A DNA stretch of 64,000 nucleotides, taken from the NCBI RefSeq assembly GCF_943371865.1, contig NZ_CALRWL010000002.1:274981-338980 (forward strand). Reading direction: 5' to 3'. Shown piece after piece: positions 26,498 through 34,713 of the stretch (positions within the stretch are counted from its first letter, which is position 1; every line of letters starts with the position of its first letter). Position numbers and translations under genes: made by a program. The DNA is from Azorhizobium sp943371865 (lineage in GTDB: Bacteria; Pseudomonadota; Alphaproteobacteria; Rhizobiales; Xanthobacteraceae). The notes under the pieces are model-generated. The model was not told the DNA's origin. It worked only from the letters and a program-made list of their open reading frames with translations, and made no database searches.

Positions 26498-29400
26498 TCA
26501 CTCGGCCGCCCGGTCGAGATGACCGGCGGCCTCCTCCAGCCGGCGGGCGAACCGGGCATGGAAAGCGGGGGCGCCGATGATGTGCAGATGCGTGGTGCCC
26601 TCAATGATTTCCGCCGGCGCGGCGAGGCGGGAGAGCTGGCGCCAGTCGATGAGATTGAGGCCGCGGTTGAGGGAATCCGCCGCCGCCCAGGGCTGGATCG
26701 GGGCGTCGTAGGGCAGCATCTTGTGGCGTCGGAAGATCAGCGCATTGTCGATCAGCACCCAGAAGGTGTGCTCGCGGCTGCCGATGTCCGGGCCGTCCTC
26801 GGGCAAGGTCTCCGGGCTGTTGCCGACGAAGCGCAGGAACTGGTCGTAGGCCAGCGGGTCCATGGCCTCCAGCAGCTCCTGCCAGCGCGCCGCCATGGGC
26901 GTGCGGGCCGCCCAGGCCAGGATCTGGCGCTCCAGCGCGTCGCGCTCGCCGGGGGAAAAGCGCGGGCGCGCGCCGATGGCGAAATCGGTGTCCATGTCGC
27001 AGACATCGATCATGCCGATGAGCTTGAGATCAATGTCGCTGCCCAGCATGCGCGCGGCTTCATAGGCGAGCAGCCCGCCCCACGACCAGCCGAGGAAGAC
27101 GCAAGGTCTGCCCTGGCTGTGGGTGCGCACCAGGTCGGCGTAGCGGGCGGTGATCTCGGTGACGGAGACCTCGCGCTTCTTGTCCTCGGCCAACGAGTAG
27201 CAGATGAAGCCGGTGGCCGGCTGGTCGGGGCCGAGATGGTCCACCAGCTTGACATATTCGCGGGTGCTCACCAGCAGGCCGGGGAAGCAATAGAGCATGG
27301 GTCGCGTGCCGGTGCTGCGCAGATGGATCATCTGCCCGCCGCCGGCTTGAACGCCGCGCTCGATGGCCGTGGCCAGGGCGCGGATGGTCTGGTGGTTGAA
27401 CAGATCGGCAATCGCCACCACGGCGTCGGGCTTGGCCTGCTTGATGCGCCCGAGCACCCTGAGCGCGGCCATGGAATTGCCGCCCACCTCGAAGAAATTC
27501 TGCCGCACGCCCACGGCGGGGAGCCCGAGAACCTCGCGCCAGATGGCGCACAGCTCGGTCTCCAGCGGCGTCGATGGCGGCACGATGTCCAGCGGCGCCA
27601 GCGCCGGCGCGGGCAGGGCCGCCCGGTCGAGTTTGCTGTTGGCATTGAGCGGGAAGCGCTCCAGCACCACCACGGCGGAGGGCACCATGTGCTCGGGCAG
27701 CATGCGCGCCAGGGCGCGGCGCAATTCCGCCCCGTCGGTCCGTGTGCCGTCGGTCGTTGCGCCATCGCCGGCCGTGCCCCGGCCCGCCACCACATAGGCC
27801 ACCAAAGCCGGCTGGCCGCTGTCGTGGCGCAGCAGCACGGCGCATTCGCTCACGCCCGGAAGAGTCCGCAGCGCCGCCTCGATCTCGCCGGGCTCGATGC
27901 GGAAGCCGCGCAGCTTGATCTGGTGGTCGACGCGGCCGACGAATTCCACCGCGCCATCCTCCCGCCAGCGGGCCAGGTCGCCGGAAGCGTAGAGCCGGCC
28001 ACCGGCCGGGTCGAACGGGTCCGGCACGAACCGCTCGGCGGTGGCGGCGGGGCGGCCCACATAGCCGCGGGCCACCCCGTCACCGCCGACATACAGCTCG
28101 CCGGTGACGCCGATAGGAACCGGGTTCAGGTCGCGGTCGAGCACATAGATGCGCCGCCCGCCCACGCCCCGGCCGATGGGGGCATACAGGCCCTCGAACG
28201 AGGTGCCCGCCCGCACCTTCCAAACCATGGGGGTCATGATGGTCTCGGTGGGGCCATAGCCATTGATCAGCCACTCAGCCTTGAGGGCGCGGGAGAACAG
28301 GTCGAAGGTGGCCTGGGCCATGCCTTCGCCGCCGAAGGAATAGAGCCGCACCGGCGGGGCATCCCCGGTGGCGTCCGCCCATTCGGCCAGTTGCTGCACG
28401 TAGGTGGTGGGGAAGCTGGCATTGGTGACGCCGTGCCGTCGCATGGCGGCGAAGGTTTCCTCCGGCGTCCACAAAGGCTTGTCCGGCAGGACGATGCTGC
28501 CGCCGAGCATCAGCGGCACCATCCAGCGCTCGTGGCCGCCGTCGGAGGAAAACGGCAGGAACGGCAGTTCGCGGGCGGTGTCGTCCATGCCATAGACCCG
28601 CGCCGTGGCCTGGCAGTGGCGCGTCAGCGGCCCGTGCTCCACCGCCACGCCCTTGGGGGTGCCGGTGGAGCCGGAGGTGTAGATCACATAGGCCAGCTGC
28701 CGGTCGGCGATGGGCCGCGCCGGGTCGGTATCCGGCAGGCCGGAGAGATCCAGCTGGTCCAGCTCGATCACCCGCGTGCCGGCAGCGGGCTTGAGCTGTT
28801 CGCGCAGCGCGGCGGTGGTGAGCACGATCGCCACGCCGGCATCGGCCAGGATATGGTCGTTGCGGCGGGCGGGATGGTCCGGCTCCACCGGAATGAAGGC
28901 GGCGCCTGCCTTCAGCACCGCAAGGATCGCCCCGATGGCCTCCGGCGAGCGGCGCAGCGCCACGGCGACGCAGCGCTCCGGCCCCGCGCCGGCGGCGATG
29001 AGATGGTGCGCCAGACCATTGGCAAAGCGGTCCAGCTCGCGCCGCGTCCACACCCGCTCGCCATGGAAGATGGCGGGCGTGTCCGGCTGGGTGCGGGCAT
29101 GGGCGGCGATCAGCGCATGGACCGGACGGGGATCGGCCGGGGTCGTATCCGCATAGGGCGCGGAGAGCGCGGCCAGTTCCGCGGGCGTCACCAGCGCAAT
29201 GTCCCGCAGCAGCCGATCGGGGTTCGCCACCTCCATGGCGATGCGCCGGAAATGGCGCAGCGCCCGGGCGCACAGGCGGGCGTCCAGCAGGTCGGCGGCA
29301 TAAGTGAAGGTGGCCTGCAGGGTGCCATCCGCAGCCTCCACGGTGGTGAGCACCAGATCGCCGTCGGGGCGCGCCTGCGGCCGGCGGTGGAAGACAAAGC

Positions 29401-30535
29401 GGACGCCTTGGGCCGTGGTCACGGCGGGCGGCGTGTCCTGGCGATGGACGTGAACACAGGGCAGGAAGCCGCTGCCGTTCTGCTCGTTATTCTCCCAGAA
29501 TTCCTGCGCCAGGGTCTCGAACGGCACATGATGGGTGCGGGCCGCCTGGAGTGCGGCGGCGACCCGTGCCGCGGCGTCCCGGAACCGCAGGGCGGACTGG
29601 AGCGCCACCTTCACCGGCAGCACATCTTCCGTGCGGCCGACGATGCCGCCCGCCTCGCCGTCCGGATCCCGTGCCGCTCCCAGCTTCAGATGCTCGTGCC
29701 CGCCATAGCGCCCCAGCAGGATGGCAAAGGCGGTGAGCAGCACCAGCGACACCGGCTGGCCGCAGGCGGCGGCGCAGGCCCGCACCGCTGCGGCCTCGCC
29801 CGCATCGAAGCGCAGGGTGGTTTCCCCGCGGGCGCCGCCGGCCTGGGGATCACGGCGGAAGATCACCGGCAAGGTGGCATCCGCATGGGGTTCGGCCAGA
29901 ACGGCGCGCCAATAGGTGAAGGCCTTCTCCGTGTCATCGGGCGGCGCCAGCCAGGGCAGGGCGTGGGATGGCGGGGCGGCGGGACTGCCGGCTTCCGCCG
30001 CGCCGTAGGCGGCCACCACATCATGGGCGAGGATGTGTAGTGATGATGCATCGCAGATGATGGGATGCACGCTGAGCCCCAAGCGCCACCTTTGGCCGCA
30101 TCGGCTCAGCAGCGCCCGCACCGCAAGGTCGGTCTCCAGGTCGAACTGGGCATCGGCGGTCAGCAGGCGTTCGAATTCCGCATCCGCCTCCACCCGGTCG
30201 AGGTCCGACAGATCGACGCAGCCGAGTGGAATCCGGGCCGTGTCATCGAGGCTCTGCAGCACCCGCCCGCCGGCATATTGGCGCAAGCGCAGCCGCAGGG
30301 CGGGATGCCGCGCGGCGAGCCGGTCGAGCGCGGCGCGCAACGTCTCCATATTGAGCGGGCCGTCAATGGTGACATCGACGGTCGGCTGGCCGGCCACTGC
30401 GGCGTTGCCGATCTGCGCCAGTGCCCATATGCGCCGCTGGGCGGGGGTCAAGGGAAAGCCGGGGGCGGTCTCATCGGTCATAGGGGCCATGTCCATGTGC
30501 GTGCCGGTGTCCGACGCCATATCAGTGCGGGTCAT
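26498..30535 (-). CDS. Non-ribosomal peptide synthetase, single module C-A-T-TE
   Basis: A 1345-residue NRPS module. The N-terminal condensation domain (about 28-450) has H157-P158-x3-D162 instead of HHxxxDG, so the catalytic second His is missing. The adenylation domain (about 480-990) shows YTSGSTGTPKG, NGYGPTE and YASGDLARW. The carrier domain is marked by VGGNSM and the thioesterase by GWSWGG. Such a module could load acylated hydroxy-ornithine and oligomerise it by TE chemistry, as in trimeric siderophores like vicibactin (inference). The ATG at 30535 has AAGAGG upstream and overlaps the mbtH-like gene by 14 nt. It ends 94 nt before the hydroxylase gene. Confidence 0.93.
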   Translation of the reverse strand: MTRTDMASDTGTHMDMAPMTDETAPGFPLTPAQRRIWALAQIGNAAVAGQPTVDVTIDGPLNMETLRAALDRLAARHPALRLRLRQYAGGRVLQSLDDTARIPLGCVDLSDLDRVEADAEFERLLTADAQFDLETDLAVRALLSRCGQRWRLGLSVHPIICDASSLHILAHDVVAAYGAAEAGSPAAPPSHALPWLAPPDDTEKAFTYWRAVLAEPHADATLPVIFRRDPQAGGARGETTLRFDAGEAAAVRACAAACGQPVSLVLLTAFAILLGRYGGHEHLKLGAARDPDGEAGGIVGRTEDVLPVKVALQSALRFRDAAARVAAALQAARTHHVPFETLAQEFWENNEQNGSGFLPCVHVHRQDTPPAVTTAQGVRFVFHRRPQARPDGDLVLTTVEAADGTLQATFTYAADLLDARLCARALRHFRRIAMEVANPDRLLRDIALVTPAELAALSAPYADTTPADPRPVHALIAAHARTQPDTPAIFHGERVWTRRELDRFANGLAHHLIAAGAGPERCVAVALRRSPEAIGAILAVLKAGAAFIPVEPDHPARRNDHILADAGVAIVLTTAALREQLKPAAGTRVIELDQLDLSGLPDTDPARPIADRQLAYVIYTSGSTGTPKGVAVEHGPLTRHCQATARVYGMDDTARELPFLPFSSDGGHERWMVPLMLGGSIVLPDKPLWTPEETFAAMRRHGVTNASFPTTYVQQLAEWADATGDAPPVRLYSFGGEGMAQATFDLFSRALKAEWLINGYGPTETIMTPMVWKVRAGTSFEGLYAPIGRGVGGRRIYVLDRDLNPVPIGVTGELYVGGDGVARGYVGRPAATAERFVPDPFDPAGGRLYASGDLARWREDGAVEFVGRVDHQIKLRGFRIEPGEIEAALRTLPGVSECAVLLRHDSGQPALVAYVVAGRGTAGDGATTDGTRTDGAELRRALARMLPEHMVPSAVVVLERFPLNANSKLDRAALPAPALAPLDIVPPSTPLETELCAIWREVLGLPAVGVRQNFFEVGGNSMAALRVLGRIKQAKPDAVVAIADLFNHQTIRALATAIERGVQAGGGQMIHLRSTGTRPMLYCFPGLLVSTREYVKLVDHLGPDQPATGFICYSLAEDKKREVSVTEITARYADLVRTHSQGRPCVFLGWSWGGLLAYEAARMLGSDIDLKLIGMIDVCDMDTDFAIGARPRFSPGERDALERQILAWAARTPMAARWQELLEAMDPLAYDQFLRFVGNSPETLPEDGPDIGSREHTFWVLIDNALIFRRHKMLPYDAPIQPWAAADSLNRGLNLIDWRQLSRLAAPAEIIEGTTHLHIIGAPAFHARFARRLEEAAGHLDRAAE

Positions 30536-30752
30536 GACGGGCCTCTTGCAGCGAGCGGGGCCGCTGATCGCGCCAGACCTGGCCGATATGGTCGAGGCAG
30601 GCGGTGCGATCGCCGCAGACGCCCGCAAGGGCCCAGCCCACGGGAAGGGTGCGGCCCTGCGGCCAGAGGGCGTGGCGCCCCTCCTGGTCGATCACCACCT
30701 CCATCTGCTCGCCGGCCAGCCGCTCGTCATCTTGTGAACCGCCGCTCTGCAT
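30522..30752 (-). CDS. MbtH-like protein
   Basis: A 76-residue MbtH-family chaperone, recognised by DDERL near the start, ALWPQGRTLPVGW, CLDHIGQVWRDQRPRSL and a conserved Trp trio. MbtH proteins bind adenylation domains and are often needed for their activity; here the partner is surely the overlapping NRPS. The start ATG at 30752 is preceded by GGAGG at 8 nt. It is the first gene of the minus-strand siderophore operon and lies just downstream of a TAAAT-N16-CGT promoter-like element. Confidence 0.93.
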   Translation of the reverse strand: MQSGGSQDDERLAGEQMEVVIDQEGRHALWPQGRTLPVGWALAGVCGDRTACLDHIGQVWRDQRPRSLQEARHDPH

Positions 30753-30785
30753 CCTCGCCGCCTCCGCATGGGTCCTGCTCCTATG

Positions 30786-30809
30786 ACGGCGGGCGGCGTG
30801 GGAAATTTA
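30786..30809 (-). promoter_or_regulatory. TAAAT-N16-CGT element driving mbtH-NRPS operon
   Basis: On the minus strand TAAAT is followed by exactly 16 nt and CGT, 34 nt upstream of the mbtH-like start. This is the -35/-10 pattern of PvdS-type iron-starvation ECF sigma promoters described in Pseudomonas. A second copy faces the other way at 30855-30878. Confidence 0.65.
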
Positions 30810-30854
30810 GGGGGGCGGTCGATTCATTTCGCAAAGACACGGGGGGCAGAGGGG

Positions 30855-30878
30855 TAAATCGGCGCCCGGCTCGTCCGT
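30855..30878 (+). promoter_or_regulatory. TAAAT-N16-CGT element driving acyltransferase operon
   Basis: On the plus strand TAAAT is followed by exactly 16 nt and CGT, 64 nt upstream of the acyltransferase start. With the divergent twin at 30786-30809 it suggests that both siderophore operons respond to the same iron-starvation sigma factor, for which the ECF gene at 34714-35382 is a candidate. Confidence 0.65.
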
Positions 30879-30942
30879 CATCTGAGGTGAGACCCCCGCG
30901 CATTTGCGGGGCGAATGGCCTCTTGCAGGAGCATCAGCGCAC

Positions 30943-32088
30943 ATGAGCCGGTCAGACCCTTCCCCGGAGCGCGGCATCGCGCAGCCCGCCTTCCTGTCGT
31001 TCCAGGCTGCGGGCCTGCCCCTGGCCACCCGTGTGGCGTCCGATGGGCTGGTCGTGAGCGCGGGCCAGACCGTCCTCGCCACCCTGGGGCTGACCCGTGA
31101 CGGGCCGGCCGCGACCCTCACCTTGAATTTGTCGGGCGTCGAGGCGGCGGAAGATGTCATCGTGGCGGCCTGCGAGGCGCTGTTCGGCACCCATCCGGAC
31201 CTGGCCTCTGCCGACCTTCGGCTGGAGGGCGCCGCCGGCTTGGCGGAGCGGTTGCTGGCCACCGGCATCGCCTTTGCGGACGAGAGCGGTTTGCGGGTGG
31301 CGCCGGACTTGATCTGGCAGCAGCCGCGGCCCTGGCTGGCGGGCGGCGGCGGGGCCTATCCGCAGCGCCTGATGCTGCGCGAGGGCGTCCGCCACCCGCT
31401 CCGGGCACCCATGCGCGAGGGCCTGCTCTATGCCCGCTTCATTCCCTGGCTCGGCCGCACGATCTCGTTCCACACCGCCGATCCGGATCTGCACCTGGAG
31501 CCGTTCCATCGCTGGATGAACGACCCACGGGTGGCGGACATCTGGGAGGAGACCGGGGACCGCGCCCAGCACCGCGCCTATCTGGAGGAGCGCCGCGCCG
31601 ATCCCCACGCCGTGCCGGTGATCGGCTGCTTCGATGATGTCCCGTTCGGCTATTTCGAACTCTATTGGGCCAAGGAAAATCGGCTTGGGCCGCATTATGA
31701 GGCGCAGGACTATGACCGCGGCTGGCATGTGCTGGTGGGCGAGGATGCGTTCCGCGGCAAGGCGTGGCTGACCGCCTGGCTGCCGTCGCTGATGCATTTC
31801 ATGTTCCTGGACGATCCGCGCACCCAGCGCATCGTCGGCGAGCCGAAGGCGACCCATACCCAGCAGATCCGCAATCTGGATCGCTCCGGCTTCGCCAAGG
31901 TGAAGCATGTGGATTTCGCCCACAAGCGGGCGCTGCTGGTGATGCTGCTGCGGGAGCGCTTCTTCGGCGATCGCCTGTGGCAGCCGGCGGCCGACAGCGT
32001 CGTGCCGGTCCGCCTCGTCCATGACGACACCCCGCATCTCCCCGAGGGACCCGCGCGCAGCAGCCTCGCCCAGATGGCTTCGGCGTGA
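30943..32088 (+). CDS. GNAT-family siderophore N-acyltransferase (IucB/VbsA-like)
   Basis: A 381-residue protein whose C-terminal half (from about residue 170) is a GNAT acyltransferase of the IucB/RhbD/AlcB type: HRWMNDPRVADIWEE, the GYFELYWAKENRLG strand, GWHVLVGEDAFRGKAW and RIVGEPKATHTQQIRN are all diagnostic. It would acylate the N-hydroxylated diamine to form the hydroxamate. The acyl group is unknown; a hydroxyacyl donor such as 3-hydroxybutyryl-CoA would be required for ester-linked oligomerisation. ATG 30943 is preferred over an upstream TTG because AGGAG lies 11 nt before it. It overlaps the exporter gene by 4 nt. Confidence 0.88.
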   Translation: MSRSDPSPERGIAQPAFLSFQAAGLPLATRVASDGLVVSAGQTVLATLGLTRDGPAATLTLNLSGVEAAEDVIVAACEALFGTHPDLASADLRLEGAAGLAERLLATGIAFADESGLRVAPDLIWQQPRPWLAGGGGAYPQRLMLREGVRHPLRAPMREGLLYARFIPWLGRTISFHTADPDLHLEPFHRWMNDPRVADIWEETGDRAQHRAYLEERRADPHAVPVIGCFDDVPFGYFELYWAKENRLGPHYEAQDYDRGWHVLVGEDAFRGKAWLTAWLPSLMHFMFLDDPRTQRIVGEPKATHTQQIRNLDRSGFAKVKHVDFAHKRALLVMLLRERFFGDRLWQPAADSVVPVRLVHDDTPHLPEGPARSSLAQMASA

Positions 32089-33530
32089 GCGGCCGGTCCG
32101 TGGACGGGACGGCAGAGGTGGGTGAGGGATTTGCCGCGCCGCAGGATCTGGCCGATCCAAAGCTCAAGCGTCTCATCCTGCGGCTTGCCGTCCCCTCTAT
32201 GGCGGGCCTGTGCATCACCGCCTTGCACCATGTGGCCAATGCCGGCTTTGTCGGCCTGCTGGGGCCGGAGGCCCTGGCGGCGGTGAGCGTGGCCATACCG
32301 GTGTTTGCGCTGGTGGCGGCGTTCGGCCATGGGCTCGGCGTCGGCACGGCGGCCACGGTGGGCCGGCTGCTGGGCGCGGGAGCGGCGGGGGACGCGGACC
32401 GCGCGGCCACCACCGCGCTCGGCCTGTCGGTGGGGCTCGGCCTGGTGGCCAGCGTCATCCTCCTGGTGTGGCAGGACCAGGTGCTGGCGCTGTTCGGGGC
32501 CACCATCGGCATGATGCCCCTGGCGCGGGACTATGTGGGCCTGCTGGCCTTCTCCTGCGTCCTGTTGCTGCTCCAGATCACCTGCGATTTCATCACCATC
32601 GCCGAAGGCAACAGCCGGTTCAGCATGTGGACGCTGCTGGGCGGGTTCTCGCTCAATATCGCCCTGGATCCGCTGCTGATCTTCAGCTTCGATCTGGGCA
32701 TCAAGGGCGCCGCCTGGGCCACCATCGTGTCGCAACTGGCGGCTCTGGCCGCGTATGCGGCCTATTTCGGCTATCGCTGGGGCCGGGTGCGGGTGCGCCC
32801 ATCGGTGCTGACTTTGGATTGGCGCATCTTGCGGCCCATGCTGGCGGTGGGCGGGCCGGTGACCTTGAGCAGCGGGCTCTCGGCCACCGCCTTCGCGCTG
32901 GTCTTCGGCACCGCCTCGGCGCACGGCGGCGATGCGGCGGTGGCCGGCATCGGCATCGCCTTGCGTCTGCTCACCCTGGGCATGCTGCCGGTGACCGGTT
33001 TCTGCCTGGGGGCGCAGGCGGTGCTGAGCTTTGCCTATGGCGCCGGCGACCTGAGGCGGGTGCGGGCGGCGACGCTGTTCATGCTGCGCGGGGCGCTCGG
33101 CTTCACCTTGGTCTATTCGCTGGCCATGGCGCTGTGCGCCGGGCCGGTGGTGGGGCTGTTCACCCAGGACAGCGCGACGGCGGGGATCGCGCGCGGCGCG
33201 CTGATCCTGTTCCACATCGGCTTTGCCGGTGCCGGGTTCCAATATGTGCTGCTGGTGCTGCTCCAGGCCATGGGCAAGGCCACCCTTGCTGGGGCCATCG
33301 GGCTGGCGCCGCAGGGCTATCTGCTCATTCCGCTGCTGCTGGTGCTGTCCCAGCGCTTCGGCCTCACCGGCGTGGCGATGGCTCCGGCCATCGCCATCGG
33401 CCTCACCGCCCTCTTGTCCGCCGTTGTGCTGGCGCGAGAACTGGCCGCGCTGAAGCGGCAGGGCCACGCCACGCCACCGTTTCCACCGCGCGCCGATCCG
33501 GCGGTCGCTGATGCAAGAGGTCCTGCATGA
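32085..33530 (+). CDS. MATE-family efflux transporter (probable siderophore exporter)
   Basis: A 481-residue membrane protein with about 12 hydrophobic helices in two MATE half-domains. LAVPSMAGLCITALHHVAN near the N-terminus and MLPVTGFCLGAQAVLSFAYGAG in the second half match NorM/DinF-like MATE proteins. MATE pumps use Na+ or H+ gradients to extrude organic cations; several siderophore clusters carry one. Location between the acyltransferase and the PLP enzyme, with 4-nt overlaps on both sides, makes siderophore export the likely role. Confidence 0.9.
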   Translation: MSGRSVDGTAEVGEGFAAPQDLADPKLKRLILRLAVPSMAGLCITALHHVANAGFVGLLGPEALAAVSVAIPVFALVAAFGHGLGVGTAATVGRLLGAGAAGDADRAATTALGLSVGLGLVASVILLVWQDQVLALFGATIGMMPLARDYVGLLAFSCVLLLLQITCDFITIAEGNSRFSMWTLLGGFSLNIALDPLLIFSFDLGIKGAAWATIVSQLAALAAYAAYFGYRWGRVRVRPSVLTLDWRILRPMLAVGGPVTLSSGLSATAFALVFGTASAHGGDAAVAGIGIALRLLTLGMLPVTGFCLGAQAVLSFAYGAGDLRRVRAATLFMLRGALGFTLVYSLAMALCAGPVVGLFTQDSATAGIARGALILFHIGFAGAGFQYVLLVLLQAMGKATLAGAIGLAPQGYLLIPLLLVLSQRFGLTGVAMAPAIAIGLTALLSAVVLARELAALKRQGHATPPFPPRADPAVADARGPA

Positions 33531-34702
33531 ACAAGCCGTTCAATCCTGAGACGCAACCGGGGCTCGAACGCGAGATCCCGCCCGGCGAGGCCTCTTTCTA
33601 TGGCGCGGCGGTGCCGCCGATCTTCCAGACCTCGCTGTTCACCTTCGAGACCTATGAGGACATGGCGGCGGTCTATGCCGGGCGCTCGCACCAGCTGATC
33701 TATTCCCGCGGCGACAACCCCACCGTGATGGCGTTCGAGCAGGCGGTGGCGGATCTGGAAGGCGCGCAGGCCGGGCGGGCCTTTTCCAGCGGCATGGGCG
33801 CCATCAGTGCCACGGTGCTGGCGCTGGTCTCCGCCGGGGACCGCATCGTCACTGTGCGCAACGTCTATAGCGATGCCTACCGCCTGTTCGAGCTGATGCT
33901 GTCCCGGTTCGGCGTTACCGTCGATTATGTGGACGGGACCGATGCGGCGGCGGTGGAGGCGGCCCTGCCGGGGGCCAAGCTGCTGTATCTGGAAAGTCCC
34001 ACCTCGCTGCTGTTCGAACTCCAGGACCTGGTCAGCCTGGCCCGCGCCGCCCGCGCCCATGGGGTCATCACCGCCATCGACAATTCCTGGGCGACGCCGC
34101 TCTATCAAACCCCCATCGCCCACGGCATCGACCTGGTGATCCATGCGGCCTCCAAATATCTCGGCGGCCATAGCGACACGGTGGCCGGCGTGGTGGTGGG
34201 CTCAACGGAGCTGATCGGGCGCATCAATGCCCAGGCCTATGCCTATCTCGGCGCCAAGCTGTCGCCGTTCGAGGCCTGGCTGCTGCTGCGGGGCCTCAAG
34301 ACCTTGCCGCTGCGCATGCCGCGCCATATGGCCAGCGGGCTGGCCGTCGCCGCGCGCCTGTCCGCCCATCCCGAGGTGGAGCGGGTGCTGCATCCCGCCT
34401 TCTCCACCCATCCCGGCAAGGCGACGCTGGCGGGCTATGGCGGACTGTTCTCGTTCGAGGTCACGGAGGCTATCGACGTGCCGGCGTTCGTGAATGCCTT
34501 GCGGCTCATCCGCATCGGCGTGAGCTGGGGCGGGCCGGAGAGCCTGGTGGTGCCGGCCCTGGCCCCGCTCCAACTGCAGAAGGCCAATTGCTTCACCCGC
34601 TTCGGCATCAGTCCCCGCCTCATCCGTCTCAATGTGGGCATCGAGGAGGTGGAGCTGATCTGGGCCGACATCGCCCAGGCGCTGGCGTGCGCCCGCCGCT
34701 GA
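33527..34702 (+). CDS. PLP-dependent trans-sulfuration-type enzyme
   Basis: A 391-residue protein of the Cys/Met-metabolism PLP family (cystathionine beta-lyase, MetC-like). The PLP lysine lies in HAASKYLGGHSD, the aldimine-supporting region shows YLESPTSLLFE and AIDNSWATP, and YSRGDNPT occurs near residue 60. Members cleave or exchange sulfur amino acids, but some act as lyases or racemases. Its tight placement at the end of the siderophore operon, with a 4-nt overlap, suggests precursor supply or alpha-carbon epimerisation of the ornithine unit (inference). A simple cystathionine lyase is the conservative reading. Confidence 0.85.
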   Translation: MNKPFNPETQPGLEREIPPGEASFYGAAVPPIFQTSLFTFETYEDMAAVYAGRSHQLIYSRGDNPTVMAFEQAVADLEGAQAGRAFSSGMGAISATVLALVSAGDRIVTVRNVYSDAYRLFELMLSRFGVTVDYVDGTDAAAVEAALPGAKLLYLESPTSLLFELQDLVSLARAARAHGVITAIDNSWATPLYQTPIAHGIDLVIHAASKYLGGHSDTVAGVVVGSTELIGRINAQAYAYLGAKLSPFEAWLLLRGLKTLPLRMPRHMASGLAVAARLSAHPEVERVLHPAFSTHPGKATLAGYGGLFSFEVTEAIDVPAFVNALRLIRIGVSWGGPESLVVPALAPLQLQKANCFTRFGISPRLIRLNVGIEEVELIWADIAQALACARR

Positions 34703-34713
34703 TCATCTGCCCA

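Noticed and set aside
26405..30040. A 1211-codon open frame on the + strand opposite the NRPS gene
   Set aside because: It is an antisense shadow of a highly GC-biased gene; its translation is low-complexity, rich in His, Gln, Gly and Arg, with no domain, while the minus strand has full NRPS motifs.
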